In this document: positions 23,942-32,696 of the stretch, one piece after another
How positions within the stretch are numbered: the first letter of the stretch is position 1
Layout: each line of letters starts with the position of its first letter
Assembly: GCA_937901865.1 (NCBI GenBank)
Contig: CALDID010000088.1
Span: 1-60,041, forward strand
DNA length: 60,041 bases
Reading direction: 5' to 3'
Origin: an uncultured Treponema sp.
GTDB taxonomy: Bacteria > Spirochaetota > Spirochaetia > Treponematales > Treponemataceae
The notes under the pieces: generated by a model
The model's input: the letters and a program-made list of their open reading frames with translations, nothing else
The model's database searches: none
What the model was told of the DNA's origin: nothing
Translations under genes and position numbers: made by a program

Positions 23942-24658
23942 ATGCTTCCCCCGCTCATAAAAAAAATATTTCTAACTCTGCATATATTCTCGCCTTCAAA
24001 TCACGCTCAGAGCAGTGTCGAAACGCAAAAGCCTAATGCTGATGAGGAAAAGAAAAAGTTTCGCAAGATGATGAAAGAGCGGCTTGCCGTTTATGAAAAA
24101 GACTTTTTGAAAATGCAATACCATGCGAAAAATGCATATAATTCTTTTATCAATAGCTCTTTATATAAAGAGAGCCGCACTATTTTGGCTTTTGTGTCTT
24201 CTGATTTTGAGATGGATACAAAGGCGATTATAAAAAGGGCGTTACGCGACGGGAAAAGAGTGGCTGTGCCTCGTGTCATTCCGAACACAAACGATATGGA
24301 TTTCTACTTTCTGGATAATACAGAAAAGCTAGATTCCCAATTAGAGAGAAGCTCGTTTAATCTGTTAGAGCCGAAATACAGCCTTGAAAAACTAGAAGTG
24401 CAATGCCTTCCTATTCATACTCTTATCATTCTTCCAGGTCTTGCTTTTAGCAGAAGTGGCGCGCGGTTAGGTCGAGGCAAGGGATTTTATGATAGATATA
24501 TAGAAAAGCTCTATGCGCAGACGCAGGTGATTCATTTGCCGACGGCTCTTATCGGTTGGGGATTTGAAGCTCAGGTATTTGACGAAATCCCCTGTGGCGA
24601 ACACGATATTATGCTTACTCATATTCTGACTGAAAAAGGCTTGTCGATGTGTGAATAG
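23942..24658 (+). CDS. 5-formyltetrahydrofolate cyclo-ligase family protein
   Basis: 238 residues. Family marks are KKKFRKMMKERL near residue 40, the LAFVSSDFEMDT strand, VAVPRVIP and the ATP/folate-binding GRGKGFYDRY, with IPCGEHDIML near the end. The enzyme converts 5-formyl-THF to 5,10-methenyl-THF with ATP. The ~35-residue N-terminal extension (MLPPLIKKIFLTLHIFSP...) is hydrophobic and unusual for this cytosolic enzyme. A later start is possible, but no ribosome site marks one. TATAGT lies 9 nt before ATG 23942, again with no ribosome site. Confidence 0.88.
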   Translation: MLPPLIKKIFLTLHIFSPSNHAQSSVETQKPNADEEKKKFRKMMKERLAVYEKDFLKMQYHAKNAYNSFINSSLYKESRTILAFVSSDFEMDTKAIIKRALRDGKRVAVPRVIPNTNDMDFYFLDNTEKLDSQLERSSFNLLEPKYSLEKLEVQCLPIHTLIILPGLAFSRSGARLGRGKGFYDRYIEKLYAQTQVIHLPTALIGWGFEAQVFDEIPCGEHDIMLTHILTEKGLSMCE

Positions 24659-24674
24659 CTAAAAAATATTTTTG

Positions 24675-24703
24675 TTGACAGCTCATTTTTCGACAACTAT
24701 AAT
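24675..24703 (+). promoter_or_regulatory. Perfect-consensus promoter, leaderless type
   Basis: TTGACA (24675-24680), a 17-bp spacer and TATAAT (24698-24703), then tatatat and ATG 24711. Both hexamers match the sigma70 consensus exactly and no ribosome site is present. Confidence 0.85.
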
Positions 24704-24710
24704 TATATAT

Positions 24711-26888
24711 ATGAAGTCCTCTGATAAACGTAAATCAATAAAATCTAGTTTCTTGTTAATGATTGGGATTGGTATGCTTTGCATATCGATTATTATGACG
24801 CTGATAATTGGTCATAGCGTTTTTAAGACGAATACTGCACAAGCAGAAAACCTTATTGTTGCTCTTACAGAGAAAAAAGCGAATGCTGTCGAAAAAGAGA
24901 TGATGGAGGTCGTAAACTCGGTAGAAGCGGTGAGCGGTATGCTTGGCGGCTCGTGGGCGATACCTGACGAGATGAGGCGAACGGCGTGCGAGCAAATGGT
25001 GCGCTCGATGGTGAACGAAACGGGAGTTAAATCCGTTTGGGCGATGTGGCTTGAAAATCGATTTGACCACAGAGATGCTTTTGATGTAGACCCCGTTTCT
25101 AATCCGACTGGTCAGTTTAGAATCCACTATATAAATGATGTTGACGGACGAATAAAAAACGATAGTACAGCGGCGCTGCAAAATCTGAATCTAGCGGATA
25201 TTGTTGATAGTGTGTCTACGATTACCGACCCAAAAATGACGTTGATTGACGGTGAGCAAGTGCTTTCTGCTCAAGTGTATACGAGGATACGCAATTCTGT
25301 AGGGCAGAATGTAGGCGTTACGGGTATGGACATTGTGCTCTCGAACCTTTCTCAAATCATTGACGGAAGCTCTATTTTTGAGGGAACAACAACTCAATTC
25401 GTAAGCTCTACAGGTGCGGTTATGGGTGCAACGGACGGCTCGGAAACAGGCGGAAAGAGTTCTTACTTTAAGAACGGCGGCGAAGAGCAATGGTTTGGCG
25501 AAGACTCAGGAAAAGAGTCAGTGTCTTTCCTTTCTGATAGGGGGCAGGTCTTTACGGTAATTGCTCGAATCCACCCTGATAGCACAGGTGCAAGCTGGTA
25601 TCTTATATCAAAAACGAATGTTTCTGTAATGCGAAAAGGTGCGGTTAGTGCGCTGTGGACGGTAATTGCGTTGTTTGTAGCGCAAATTGTGCTTGTTGAT
25701 GTATTGACGTACTTTATTGTGAATAGCCTTACTCGTCCGCTTGTTGAGAGCGAACAGGCTCTGCGCAATATTAGCGAAGGCGATGGCGATTTGACGGTGC
25801 GCCTTAGTGTATCGCAGAATAACGAAATTGGTGCGATGTGCTTGAGCTTCAATAGGACGATGGAGAAAATAGGCTCTTCTGTCAAAAACGCAAAGGCAAG
25901 CAGCGATATGATGGAGCGGCTGGGAAATGAGCTTGGCAGTTCGATGGACGAAACGTCTAGGGCTGTAAGCAATATTACAGACAGCATTAGCTCTGTGCAA
26001 AGCCAGATGAGAAATCACGCAGAGGAAGTTACACAGGCGAGAGCTGTCGTTGGTGAGATTGTTGAGAGCATAAAGACATTGAGCGCAAATATCGATATGC
26101 AGGCGGAAAATGTAACGCAATCATCAAGTTCTATTGAAGAGATGACGGCGAACATCAATTCAGTGGCGAAGATTCTTGAAAAGAACAAGGCTTCTATGAC
26201 TGCGCTTGAACAGGCTTCTGAACAGGGAATGTCGCTCATAAATAAGACGGTGGAGCTGTCTTATGAGATTCAAGATAAATCAAAAAATCTTTCTGAAGCG
26301 TCGAGCGTTATAAAAAACATTGCAAGCCAAACGAACCTTCTTGCGATGAATGCCGCGATTGAAGCTGCGCACGCAGGAGATAGCGGAAGAGGATTTAGCG
26401 TTGTTGCAGACGAAATTAGAAAACTTGCAGAAGAGTCTTCTTCTCAAGGGGCGAAAATGCAGCAGGCTCTAAAGGAAGTGTACAACACAATCAACGAAGT
26501 GTCTGCTTCAAGTGCGACGGTGCAAAAGCAATTTAACGAGATATTCACGCTGACAAAAACGGTAGGCGAGCAAGAAAGAGTGATTGACCAGGCAATGCAA
26601 GAGCAAAACGAAGGCGGTCGGCAGATTCTTGATGCAATGAAGCGGATTAACTCTATCACAACCGATGTAAAAGACGGCTCTGTGAAAATGCTTGTGGGAA
26701 GCCAGCAGGTTTCGCTTGAAATGGACAACCTTTCAAAAATGGCGGAAACGGTGAACGACAGTATGCAAGATATGTCGGTAAAGGCTGATACGATTTCTCT
26801 TGCCGCCAAGGTTGCGAACGAAAATGTAAAAGAGAGCGTAGAGGCGATTGGCAGCCTAAAAACCGAAATGAATAAATTTAAATGCTAA
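24711..26888 (+). CDS. Methyl-accepting chemotaxis protein with dCache sensor and HAMP
   Basis: 725 residues from ATG 24711. Membrane segment 1 is at about 12-36, a long dCache-type periplasmic domain follows, and membrane segment 2 is near 310-335. HAMP (TRPLVESEQALRNISEGDGD) and a signalling domain with the canonical tip QTNLLAMNAAIEAAHAGDSG complete it. Unlike the MCPs at 610 and 3003 it has HAMP and a standard tip, so it likely belongs to the flagellar array. The sensor lacks the R-x-W amino-acid motif. The start is fixed by the consensus promoter 7 nt upstream; TTG 24672 lies upstream of or in the -35 and is rejected. The next gene starts 14 nt after its stop. Confidence 0.93.
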   Translation: MKSSDKRKSIKSSFLLMIGIGMLCISIIMTLIIGHSVFKTNTAQAENLIVALTEKKANAVEKEMMEVVNSVEAVSGMLGGSWAIPDEMRRTACEQMVRSMVNETGVKSVWAMWLENRFDHRDAFDVDPVSNPTGQFRIHYINDVDGRIKNDSTAALQNLNLADIVDSVSTITDPKMTLIDGEQVLSAQVYTRIRNSVGQNVGVTGMDIVLSNLSQIIDGSSIFEGTTTQFVSSTGAVMGATDGSETGGKSSYFKNGGEEQWFGEDSGKESVSFLSDRGQVFTVIARIHPDSTGASWYLISKTNVSVMRKGAVSALWTVIALFVAQIVLVDVLTYFIVNSLTRPLVESEQALRNISEGDGDLTVRLSVSQNNEIGAMCLSFNRTMEKIGSSVKNAKASSDMMERLGNELGSSMDETSRAVSNITDSISSVQSQMRNHAEEVTQARAVVGEIVESIKTLSANIDMQAENVTQSSSSIEEMTANINSVAKILEKNKASMTALEQASEQGMSLINKTVELSYEIQDKSKNLSEASSVIKNIASQTNLLAMNAAIEAAHAGDSGRGFSVVADEIRKLAEESSSQGAKMQQALKEVYNTINEVSASSATVQKQFNEIFTLTKTVGEQERVIDQAMQEQNEGGRQILDAMKRINSITTDVKDGSVKMLVGSQQVSLEMDNLSKMAETVNDSMQDMSVKADTISLAAKVANENVKESVEAIGSLKTEMNKFKC

Positions 26889-26902
26889 AAAGGGGTGTGA
26901 AT

Positions 26903-27487
26903 ATGCGTTCTGTTTCTAAGATTTTTCTTTGCGCGTGGCTGTTGTTTGTAAGTGCGTCTGCGTTTTCTCTCGATGTCATCGGCGACCGCGATACGATACC
27001 GACGGGAAGCGTTACGCTGCTTGATGATTACGAAAAGGGCAATTATTGGATATGGGCGGCATTTGATTTTGAGATGTGGGGTCCTTCAAAGCTCTCTACG
27101 TCTGCGCGTGTTACTAGCCAATGGGCTTCGCAAGGCAAACAGAGCCTTGAATGTCGCTTTATTGAGTCCTCTGCTACATCTGCTAATGACGGTATGTATT
27201 ATATGGATTATCTTTGGAACTTTGCAGGCACAAAGTATCTTGTTGTTGATGTCTATAATCCTAACTCGAAGCCATTTGATTTCACTGTTGCTTTTCAAGT
27301 TACAGATAATTGGAACTGGGCGCAAATGCACACCGTTACGGTAGAGCCTGGAGAGCATACGATTGTTCTCGATGTAACGGTGTTAACAAATCCGATTGAC
27401 GTTGTTCGCCGCATCAATCTGTGCTATATAGAAAATGCGAGAATGAATGGTCATTTCTACGTTGATAATTTGCGATTGATAAAGTGA
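26903..27487 (+). CDS. Secreted beta-sandwich (carbohydrate-binding-like) protein
   Basis: 194 residues from ATG 26903 with aaggggtg upstream. The signal peptide runs to about residue 23 (FVSASAFSLD). The remainder is one domain rich in aromatic residues (GNYWIWAAFDFEMWG, YYMDYLWNFAGTKYLVVDVY, NWNWAQMHTVTVEPGEH) ending HFYVDNLRLIK. This pattern is typical of a galactose-binding or CBM-like jelly roll, with a possible resemblance to spirochaetal sheath-type proteins. It follows the MCP gene closely and may be co-transcribed, perhaps as a periplasmic ligand-binding partner; that is inference. Confidence 0.6.
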   Translation: MRSVSKIFLCAWLLFVSASAFSLDVIGDRDTIPTGSVTLLDDYEKGNYWIWAAFDFEMWGPSKLSTSARVTSQWASQGKQSLECRFIESSATSANDGMYYMDYLWNFAGTKYLVVDVYNPNSKPFDFTVAFQVTDNWNWAQMHTVTVEPGEHTIVLDVTVLTNPIDVVRRINLCYIENARMNGHFYVDNLRLIK

Positions 27488-27726
27488 AGTTTTGGAAATA
27501 AAGCGTGCGCCGTGTCAAAAAGATACCGTGCGCGCTTGTCAATGCCTGCCCCCGCGTTTGTTTCTTTCCGTTGACAGTGTCAAAAGCCGCCCCCGCCTTT
27601 GAAAGTGCCGATGTTTTGAAAAAAAAGCCTTCCCGCAAACGTGTTTCTGCCCGTTGACAATGGCAAAAGGCACTTTCACCTTTGTTTCTGCGCATTGTTT
27701 TTTTCCCAAAGCCAAAAACACTCGTG

Positions 27727-27972
27727 AAAGTAGCTATTGCCACTGGAAATGAGCAGATTCACTTTTGTTTCTGGGCATTTCCACGGGAAATGGGCAGTCG
27801 CACTTGTGTTTCTGGTCATTTCCGCGGGAAATGAGCCGTCGCACTTTTGTTTCTTGCAATTTCCACAGGAAATGAGCAGTCGCACTTGTGTTTCTGGGCA
27901 TTTCTGCGGGAAATGAGCCGTCGCACTTGTGTTTCTTGCTATTTCCGCGGGAAATGAAGCGACACAAACGCG
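27727..27972. repeat. 41-bp tandem repeat with internal palindrome, about six units
   Basis: Units start at 27727 (divergent), 27768, 27809, 27850, 27891 and 27932 (divergent). Each carries an ATTTCC-nCG-GGAAAT palindrome and the conserved tail gtcgcacttgtg. Preceding sequence (27488-27726) contains decayed relatives (gtttct...ccgttgaca) but no gene. The 596-bp gap 27488-28083 is otherwise non-coding; reading frames in it only translate the repeat. The unit length is not a multiple of three, which argues against coding. Confidence 0.85.
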
Positions 27973-28032
27973 GGAGCACTCATTTCCAAAAAAAAGCCCA
28001 CGCCAAACGTTTTGTCAGTGTTTTTTTTGAGA

Positions 28033-28049
28033 AACGGGCTATGCCCGTT
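28033..28049. other. Short perfect inverted repeat at the proS promoter
   Basis: AACGGGC (28033-28039), tat-containing loop, GCCCGTT (28043-28049). The right arm overlaps the -35 of the proS promoter. No T-run follows on either strand, so an operator is more likely than a terminator. Confidence 0.5.
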
Positions 28050-28076
28050 GAAAGAATGGGCGCGTTTTGGTACACT
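28048..28076 (+). promoter_or_regulatory. proS promoter, leaderless type
   Basis: TTGAAA (28048-28053), a 17-bp spacer and TACACT (28071-28076), then caacact and ATG 28084. No ribosome site. Confidence 0.65.
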
Positions 28077-28083
28077 CAACACT

Positions 28084-29895
28084 ATGAAAACATCACAGAT
28101 ACCATTCAGAACGCTTCGCGAAGCTCCTGCCGAAGCTGTTATCAAAAGCCATCAGTATATGATTCGCGCCGATTTAATCCGAAAACTCGGAAACGGTCTT
28201 TACACCTATATGCCGCTCGGGTTGAAGGCATATCGCAAAGTCGAAAACATCATCAAAGAAGAACTCAACGCTTCAGGCGCGCTCGAGTTTAAGCCGACCG
28301 TCATCGTGCCGGGCGACATCTGGAAGGAAAGCGGTCGCTGGGACACGATGGGTCCGCAGATGCTCAAGGCGAAAAACCGCGGCGAGCAGGATATGGTCGT
28401 TTCTCCGACGGCGGAAGAGGCATACACCGCAATTTGCCGCGCTGGTCTTGAGAGCTACAAGCAGCTCCCGATAAATATGTATCAAATCAACACAAAATAT
28501 CGCGACGAAATCCGCCCGAGATACGGCGTTATGCGAGGTCGCGAGTTCAATATGATGGACGGCTATTCGCTCCACGCTGACGACGCGAGCCTTGACGAAA
28601 CGTATCAGGCGTATGCGAGAGCGTATCTTCGCATTTTCAAGCGGCTCGGCTTGAAAGTTATCCCCGTCAAAGCCGACACGGGCGCGATGGGCGGAAGCGG
28701 AAGCGAAGAGTTTATGGTTGAAAGCGAAATCGGAGACGATACGCTGATTTTGTGCGACAAATGCGGGTATGCGGCGAACGTGGAGAAGGCTTCGTGCGCT
28801 CCAGACGCTGCGACCGACAACGACGGAAAGCCGCAGGTGAAAACCGACAGCGCGATTGAGAAAGTTGCAACTCCAAACGTGTTCTCGATTGAAGATATGG
28901 AAAAGTTCTTCAACTCAACGCCGCGCCGCTTTATCAAGGCTCTCATTTACCGCGTTATCAACAGCACCCTTGACCTTGCAAACGCACCGTTCGGCAAGGA
29001 TTTGAAGACCGTCAAAGAAGGGAACATCACGTTCTATCCTGTGTCGTATGTCTGCGTTTTAATCCGCGGCGACCTCGACGTGAACGAGGCGAAACTCGCA
29101 GGCGCACTCAAAGCAAGCGAAGTCTGCTTGGCTGAAGACGAGGAAATCCGTGCGGTTGCAGGCGCAGGACACGGGTTCGTCGGTCCTGTGAGCGTGAAGT
29201 GTCCGATTGTGCAGGATTTGAGCGTCTGCGATATGCACGATGCGGTTGCAGGCTCGGGCAAAGACGGATTCCACATCATTCACGTTGAGCCTTCTCGCGA
29301 TTACAAACCATACATCACGACGGACGTTCGCACGGTGAAAGCTGGCGACAAATGCGCGTGCTGCGGCGGCGAGTATCACACGAGCAAGGGAAACGAGCTG
29401 GGGCATATCTTCAAGCTCGGAAAGAAATACACCGAGTCGATGAACTGCACGTATCTCGACCAGAACGGCAAGCCCGCCATTCCGACGATGGGCTGCTACG
29501 GTATCGGCATTGACCGCGTGCTTGCGTCGATTATCGAGGCTCATAGCGACGACAAGGGCATTGTGTGGACGATGAGCGCGGCTCCGTTCCAAGTTGCCAT
29601 CGTGCCGATTAAATACGCTGGCGCAATGAAAGACGCGGCGGACAAACTCTACGACGAGCTGACAAAGGCGGGCGTGGAAGTCCTCCTCGATGACCGCGCA
29701 GAACGACCAGGCGTGAAGTTCAACGATATGGATTTGATGGGCTTCCCGATTCGCATTACTGTGGGCGACAAGAATTTGCCGAATGTGGAAGTGAAAAAAC
29801 GCGACAGCGACCGCGCGGAGCTTGTTCCGCTCGAAACTGCGGCGGATTGCGTTTCAAAAATGGTCAAAGACGCATTTGCTGAGTTGAACGCTTAA
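28084..29895 (+). CDS. proS: Prolyl-tRNA synthetase (bacterial type)
   Basis: 603 residues. Class II synthetase motifs are RADLIRKLGNGLYTYMPLG, motif 2 YRDEIRPRYGVMRGREFNMM, and motif 3 GCYGIGIDRVLASIIEAHSD. An editing (INS) domain sits between motifs 2 and 3 (about 225-400), and an anticodon-binding domain lies at the C-terminus. It charges tRNA-Pro. Cysteine pairs CDKCGY and CACCGGEYH suggest zinc sites. ATG 28084 is chosen because the -10 lies 7 nt before it; in-frame upstream codons from 28012 precede the promoter. Two hairpins follow the stop. Confidence 0.96.
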   Translation: MKTSQIPFRTLREAPAEAVIKSHQYMIRADLIRKLGNGLYTYMPLGLKAYRKVENIIKEELNASGALEFKPTVIVPGDIWKESGRWDTMGPQMLKAKNRGEQDMVVSPTAEEAYTAICRAGLESYKQLPINMYQINTKYRDEIRPRYGVMRGREFNMMDGYSLHADDASLDETYQAYARAYLRIFKRLGLKVIPVKADTGAMGGSGSEEFMVESEIGDDTLILCDKCGYAANVEKASCAPDAATDNDGKPQVKTDSAIEKVATPNVFSIEDMEKFFNSTPRRFIKALIYRVINSTLDLANAPFGKDLKTVKEGNITFYPVSYVCVLIRGDLDVNEAKLAGALKASEVCLAEDEEIRAVAGAGHGFVGPVSVKCPIVQDLSVCDMHDAVAGSGKDGFHIIHVEPSRDYKPYITTDVRTVKAGDKCACCGGEYHTSKGNELGHIFKLGKKYTESMNCTYLDQNGKPAIPTMGCYGIGIDRVLASIIEAHSDDKGIVWTMSAAPFQVAIVPIKYAGAMKDAADKLYDELTKAGVEVLLDDRAERPGVKFNDMDLMGFPIRITVGDKNLPNVEVKKRDSDRAELVPLETAADCVSKMVKDAFAELNA

Positions 29896-29914
29896 CACTC
29901 AGAGAGTGTTTTTC
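29894..29914 (+). terminator. Terminator hairpin after proS
   Basis: AACACTC/GAGTGTT with a 3-nt loop begins in the stop codon and is followed by ttt. Confidence 0.55.
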
Positions 29915-29917
29915 TGA

Positions 29918-29950
29918 AATTCCCGTGGCTGACACGGGAATTCTTTTATT
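29918..29950 (+). terminator. Second terminator after proS
   Basis: A 10-bp perfect stem AATTCCCGTG/CACGGGAATT with a 5-nt loop is followed by cttttatt. Confidence 0.8.
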
Positions 29951-29996
29951 AAAACGACAGGAGTATTCCATTGTCAATGTTTTTGGGAGATTTTTT

Positions 29997-31052
29997 ATGA
30001 TAAAGAAATTAGTTTTGTCCGCTATTGTTTTGGCGAGCGCGGTGTGTGCGTTTGCGCTTCCTGCGGTGCAGTCGTACATCGGAGACGCTTCGGGCGAGTA
30101 TGTGTATTATCAGGACACCACCTTTGCGCGTCCGACGTATGTGGGCTTTTTGTTCTACAACGACAGTCAATATGCGCTCCGCTATTATGCCGCCGCCGAC
30201 GCGAAAACAAAGCAGGACGAGGTGGAAGTTGAGGTGCTCATCAGTGTCAATCCCGAAAACGAAAAGCTGGAGTTTACGGGCGAGCTTGTGGTAAAAGACG
30301 GGGAATCGACGCTCATCAATTATATGCACGATTTGTTTTATGACCTCACGGCGCGCAGGCAGAAAATGGGCGAGGTGAACGGCGTGAAGGACATCGCGAA
30401 AAACGATTTTCTCGATGTGTTCGGCGGCTCGGTCGTCATCAAATACAATGCGCTTATCCCGATTTTCAACGTGAAGGCAATTTTGAACGACGCGGGCGAA
30501 GAGCAATTCAAAGCGGTAACTGTGGGTGCGCTCAAGTCGTCGCAGGATACGAGTTTTGAGGATTTCAAGGGCTTTCCGAAAAAACTTGCCGACAAAAAGA
30601 GAGCGGCGGTCAAGGCTGGCAAAGAGAAAATCACGGCGAGCGCGAAAAACGCCGATGCAAGCGTGACAGAGAGTGTGCAGCTTGATAATTCGTGGCACGA
30701 GGAGTTTGAGAATATTTGGTTTCAGGGGAACGCCGCGATTTTGACGCTTGCGCCGCTTTCAAAGCCAGAGGGCGACGAGGAGCTGCTGACGGCGATGCTT
30801 CTGCGCTCTATGCTTCATTCGGGGGAACATTCGTACATCGATGCGAGCAACGCGAAAATTGTGTTTGACAACGGCTTTTCGGTAACGGCGCAGTATTATT
30901 TGAACAAGGATTCTGCTGTTCAGCGCGATATTCAGAGGCTGGTAAAGACGGCGGGCGGCTATGCGTTTTTGCGATTGACGGTTTTCGACAGCATTTATCA
31001 AAAGAAAAAGAGCTATTACGAAAACATCTTAAAATCATTCACCGCTGAATAA
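29997..31052 (+). CDS. Secreted protein of unknown function
   Basis: 351 residues from ATG 29997 with gggag upstream. The signal peptide MIKKLVLSAIVLASAVCAFA is followed by a soluble mixed alpha/beta protein. A lysine-rich helix lies near 200-225 (KKLADKKRAAVKAGKEKITA). No family is recognised and there are no further membrane segments. It stands alone downstream of the proS terminators. A periplasmic role is the most that can be said. Confidence 0.7.
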   Translation: MIKKLVLSAIVLASAVCAFALPAVQSYIGDASGEYVYYQDTTFARPTYVGFLFYNDSQYALRYYAAADAKTKQDEVEVEVLISVNPENEKLEFTGELVVKDGESTLINYMHDLFYDLTARRQKMGEVNGVKDIAKNDFLDVFGGSVVIKYNALIPIFNVKAILNDAGEEQFKAVTVGALKSSQDTSFEDFKGFPKKLADKKRAAVKAGKEKITASAKNADASVTESVQLDNSWHEEFENIWFQGNAAILTLAPLSKPEGDEELLTAMLLRSMLHSGEHSYIDASNAKIVFDNGFSVTAQYYLNKDSAVQRDIQRLVKTAGGYAFLRLTVFDSIYQKKKSYYENILKSFTAE

Positions 31053-31077
31053 GACGACTCAAAGCTGTTTTGTGCAG

Positions 31078-31106
31078 TTGAAAAAAGATGTACCTAAGAA
31101 TATAAT
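31078..31106 (+). promoter_or_regulatory. Promoter of the ammonia-lyase gene
   Basis: TTGAAA (31078-31083), a 17-bp spacer and TATAAT (31101-31106), 9 nt before ATG 31116. No ribosome site, so the transcript would have at most 2-3 leader bases. Confidence 0.7.
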
Positions 31107-31115
31107 CAAAATGCT

Positions 31116-32696
31116 ATGAATAGTGTTGTAATTACTGGTGATGATTTAACGATTGAAGATGTATGTGCAGTCGCTGATGGTAAGGCGAATGTAATGCTAT
31201 CGGATAATGCGGAGTTTTGGCGCAAAATAGAAGCAAGCCGAAAATTTTTGGAAGATTATATCGCTACAGGAGTGCCAACCTATGGCGTTACAACCGACTT
31301 TGGCGACAGCTGTCATAATCAGATTTCTGTAGATAAAGCTGGGGAGCTTCAACGAGTAATTTGTACATATCATGGTATTGGTTTGGGAAAGAAGTTTTCA
31401 CGGGAAGTGGGCAGAGCTGTCATTTTGGCACGATTAAACGGCAATGTAAAAGGTGGGCACTCTGCAATTCGTCCTATCTTAGCGAAAAAAATGCTTGAGC
31501 TTTTGCAAAAAGATGTCATTCCCGTGATTCCCGAACTTGGTTCTGTTGGCGCATCGGGTGATTTAACGCCGCTTTCATATCTTGCCGCTGTAATCATGGG
31601 GAAAAGAAGCGTTTATTACAAAGGAAAGATAGTTGATACAGCAGTTGCGTTCAAAGCGGAACATATAGAGCCTCTTTTAATCGAAGCAAAGGAAGGCTTG
31701 GCGATAATGAACGGCACTTCTGTGATGACGGCTGTAGCGTGCCTTTGTTGGAAAAAAGCAGAGCGGCTTGCGAATATTTCGGATTTTTTAACGGCGGTAA
31801 CTTCTGAAATCACTCGTGGTAAAGATACTCCTTTTGTAAAGAAAGTGAGCGAGATAAAAAATCATCGTGGACAGATGGCAAGTGCTGCCTATGTATACAA
31901 TATCATAAAGGATTCAAAACGCGTCTGGCGTTATGAGGACTTTTTGAAAAACGAAATAGAGAATCTTGGTGAAAAGAAGTTCATTGCACAGCAGAACAAG
32001 ATTCAAGACCGATATTCAATCCGTTGTGCGCCACAGATTACTGGTGTATACAGAGATACTCTCGATTTTTCTCGCAATCTCATTACAGAAGAGCTTAACA
32101 GCGCAAATGATAATCCGTTGGTAGATATTGACGAGGGCAGACTGTATAATACAGGCAATTTTTATGGTGGGCATATATGTGCGGCATGCGATTATATGCG
32201 AACGGCTCTTGCAAATATTGCTGATTTGAGCGACAAACAAGCTGAAGTCATTATTGACGGAAAGTTTAATGGTCTTACAGAAAACTTGATACCGTTTACC
32301 GCACCAAATCACGAGAGAGCAGGGCTTCGATTAGGTTTCAAGGCGGCACAAATTACTATTTCAGCTTTGAGGGGAGAGGCTGCGACTTTTTGTTTCCCTG
32401 TGTCTTTGACAAGTGCGCCAACGGAAGCCTTGAATCAAGATAAAGTTTCTATGGGAACAATAAGCGCGCGAAAGTGGGCTGAGCAAATTGAAATTGTCTT
32501 CTTGCAATTTGCTACTCATTTATTAGCGGCTATGCAAGCAGTCGATTTGGCTGGGCTTGACGATTTTGCGCCTTTTACGAAAAAAGTGCATAGCGAGGTG
32601 AGAAAATTGAGTGCATTTGTCGAAGATGACAGAGAACTTGATAAAGAAGCTGAAGCAGTTTGTGAATGGCTAAAGGCAACTCCTTTATTTAATTAG
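31116..32696 (+). CDS. hutH: HAL/PAL/TAL-family aromatic amino acid ammonia-lyase (probably histidine)
   Basis: 526 residues. The Ala-Ser-Gly triad that forms the MIO cofactor lies in GSVGASGDLTPLSYLAA. The N-terminal catalytic Tyr is in TYGVTTDFGDS, and later signatures are RYSIRCAPQ and NDNPLVD. The enzyme removes ammonia from an aromatic amino acid. The substrate-selecting pair reads YH (VICTYHGIGLG), compared with SH in HAL, HL in TAL and FL in PAL, so histidine is likely but not certain. No other hut gene is present. The 3' end overlaps the convergent HD-GYP gene by 12 bp. Confidence 0.88.
   Translation: MNSVVITGDDLTIEDVCAVADGKANVMLSDNAEFWRKIEASRKFLEDYIATGVPTYGVTTDFGDSCHNQISVDKAGELQRVICTYHGIGLGKKFSREVGRAVILARLNGNVKGGHSAIRPILAKKMLELLQKDVIPVIPELGSVGASGDLTPLSYLAAVIMGKRSVYYKGKIVDTAVAFKAEHIEPLLIEAKEGLAIMNGTSVMTAVACLCWKKAERLANISDFLTAVTSEITRGKDTPFVKKVSEIKNHRGQMASAAYVYNIIKDSKRVWRYEDFLKNEIENLGEKKFIAQQNKIQDRYSIRCAPQITGVYRDTLDFSRNLITEELNSANDNPLVDIDEGRLYNTGNFYGGHICAACDYMRTALANIADLSDKQAEVIIDGKFNGLTENLIPFTAPNHERAGLRLGFKAAQITISALRGEAATFCFPVSLTSAPTEALNQDKVSMGTISARKWAEQIEIVFLQFATHLLAAMQAVDLAGLDDFAPFTKKVHSEVRKLSAFVEDDRELDKEAEAVCEWLKATPLFN

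Noticed and set aside
24672..24710. TTG start for the MCP at 24711
   Set aside because: The codons overlap the consensus -35 and -10 of its own promoter.
27676..27979. Minus-strand peptides rich in repeated AHFPWK/CDGSFPAEM segments
   Set aside because: They only translate the 41-bp repeat, whose length is not a multiple of three, so the frame rotates. No family or ribosome site.
28033..28049. Terminator before proS
   Set aside because: The hairpin is not followed by a T-run on either strand.
28012..28083. Longer N-terminus for prolyl-tRNA synthetase
   Set aside because: It would lie upstream of and across the promoter hexamers. The conserved protein starts at 28084.
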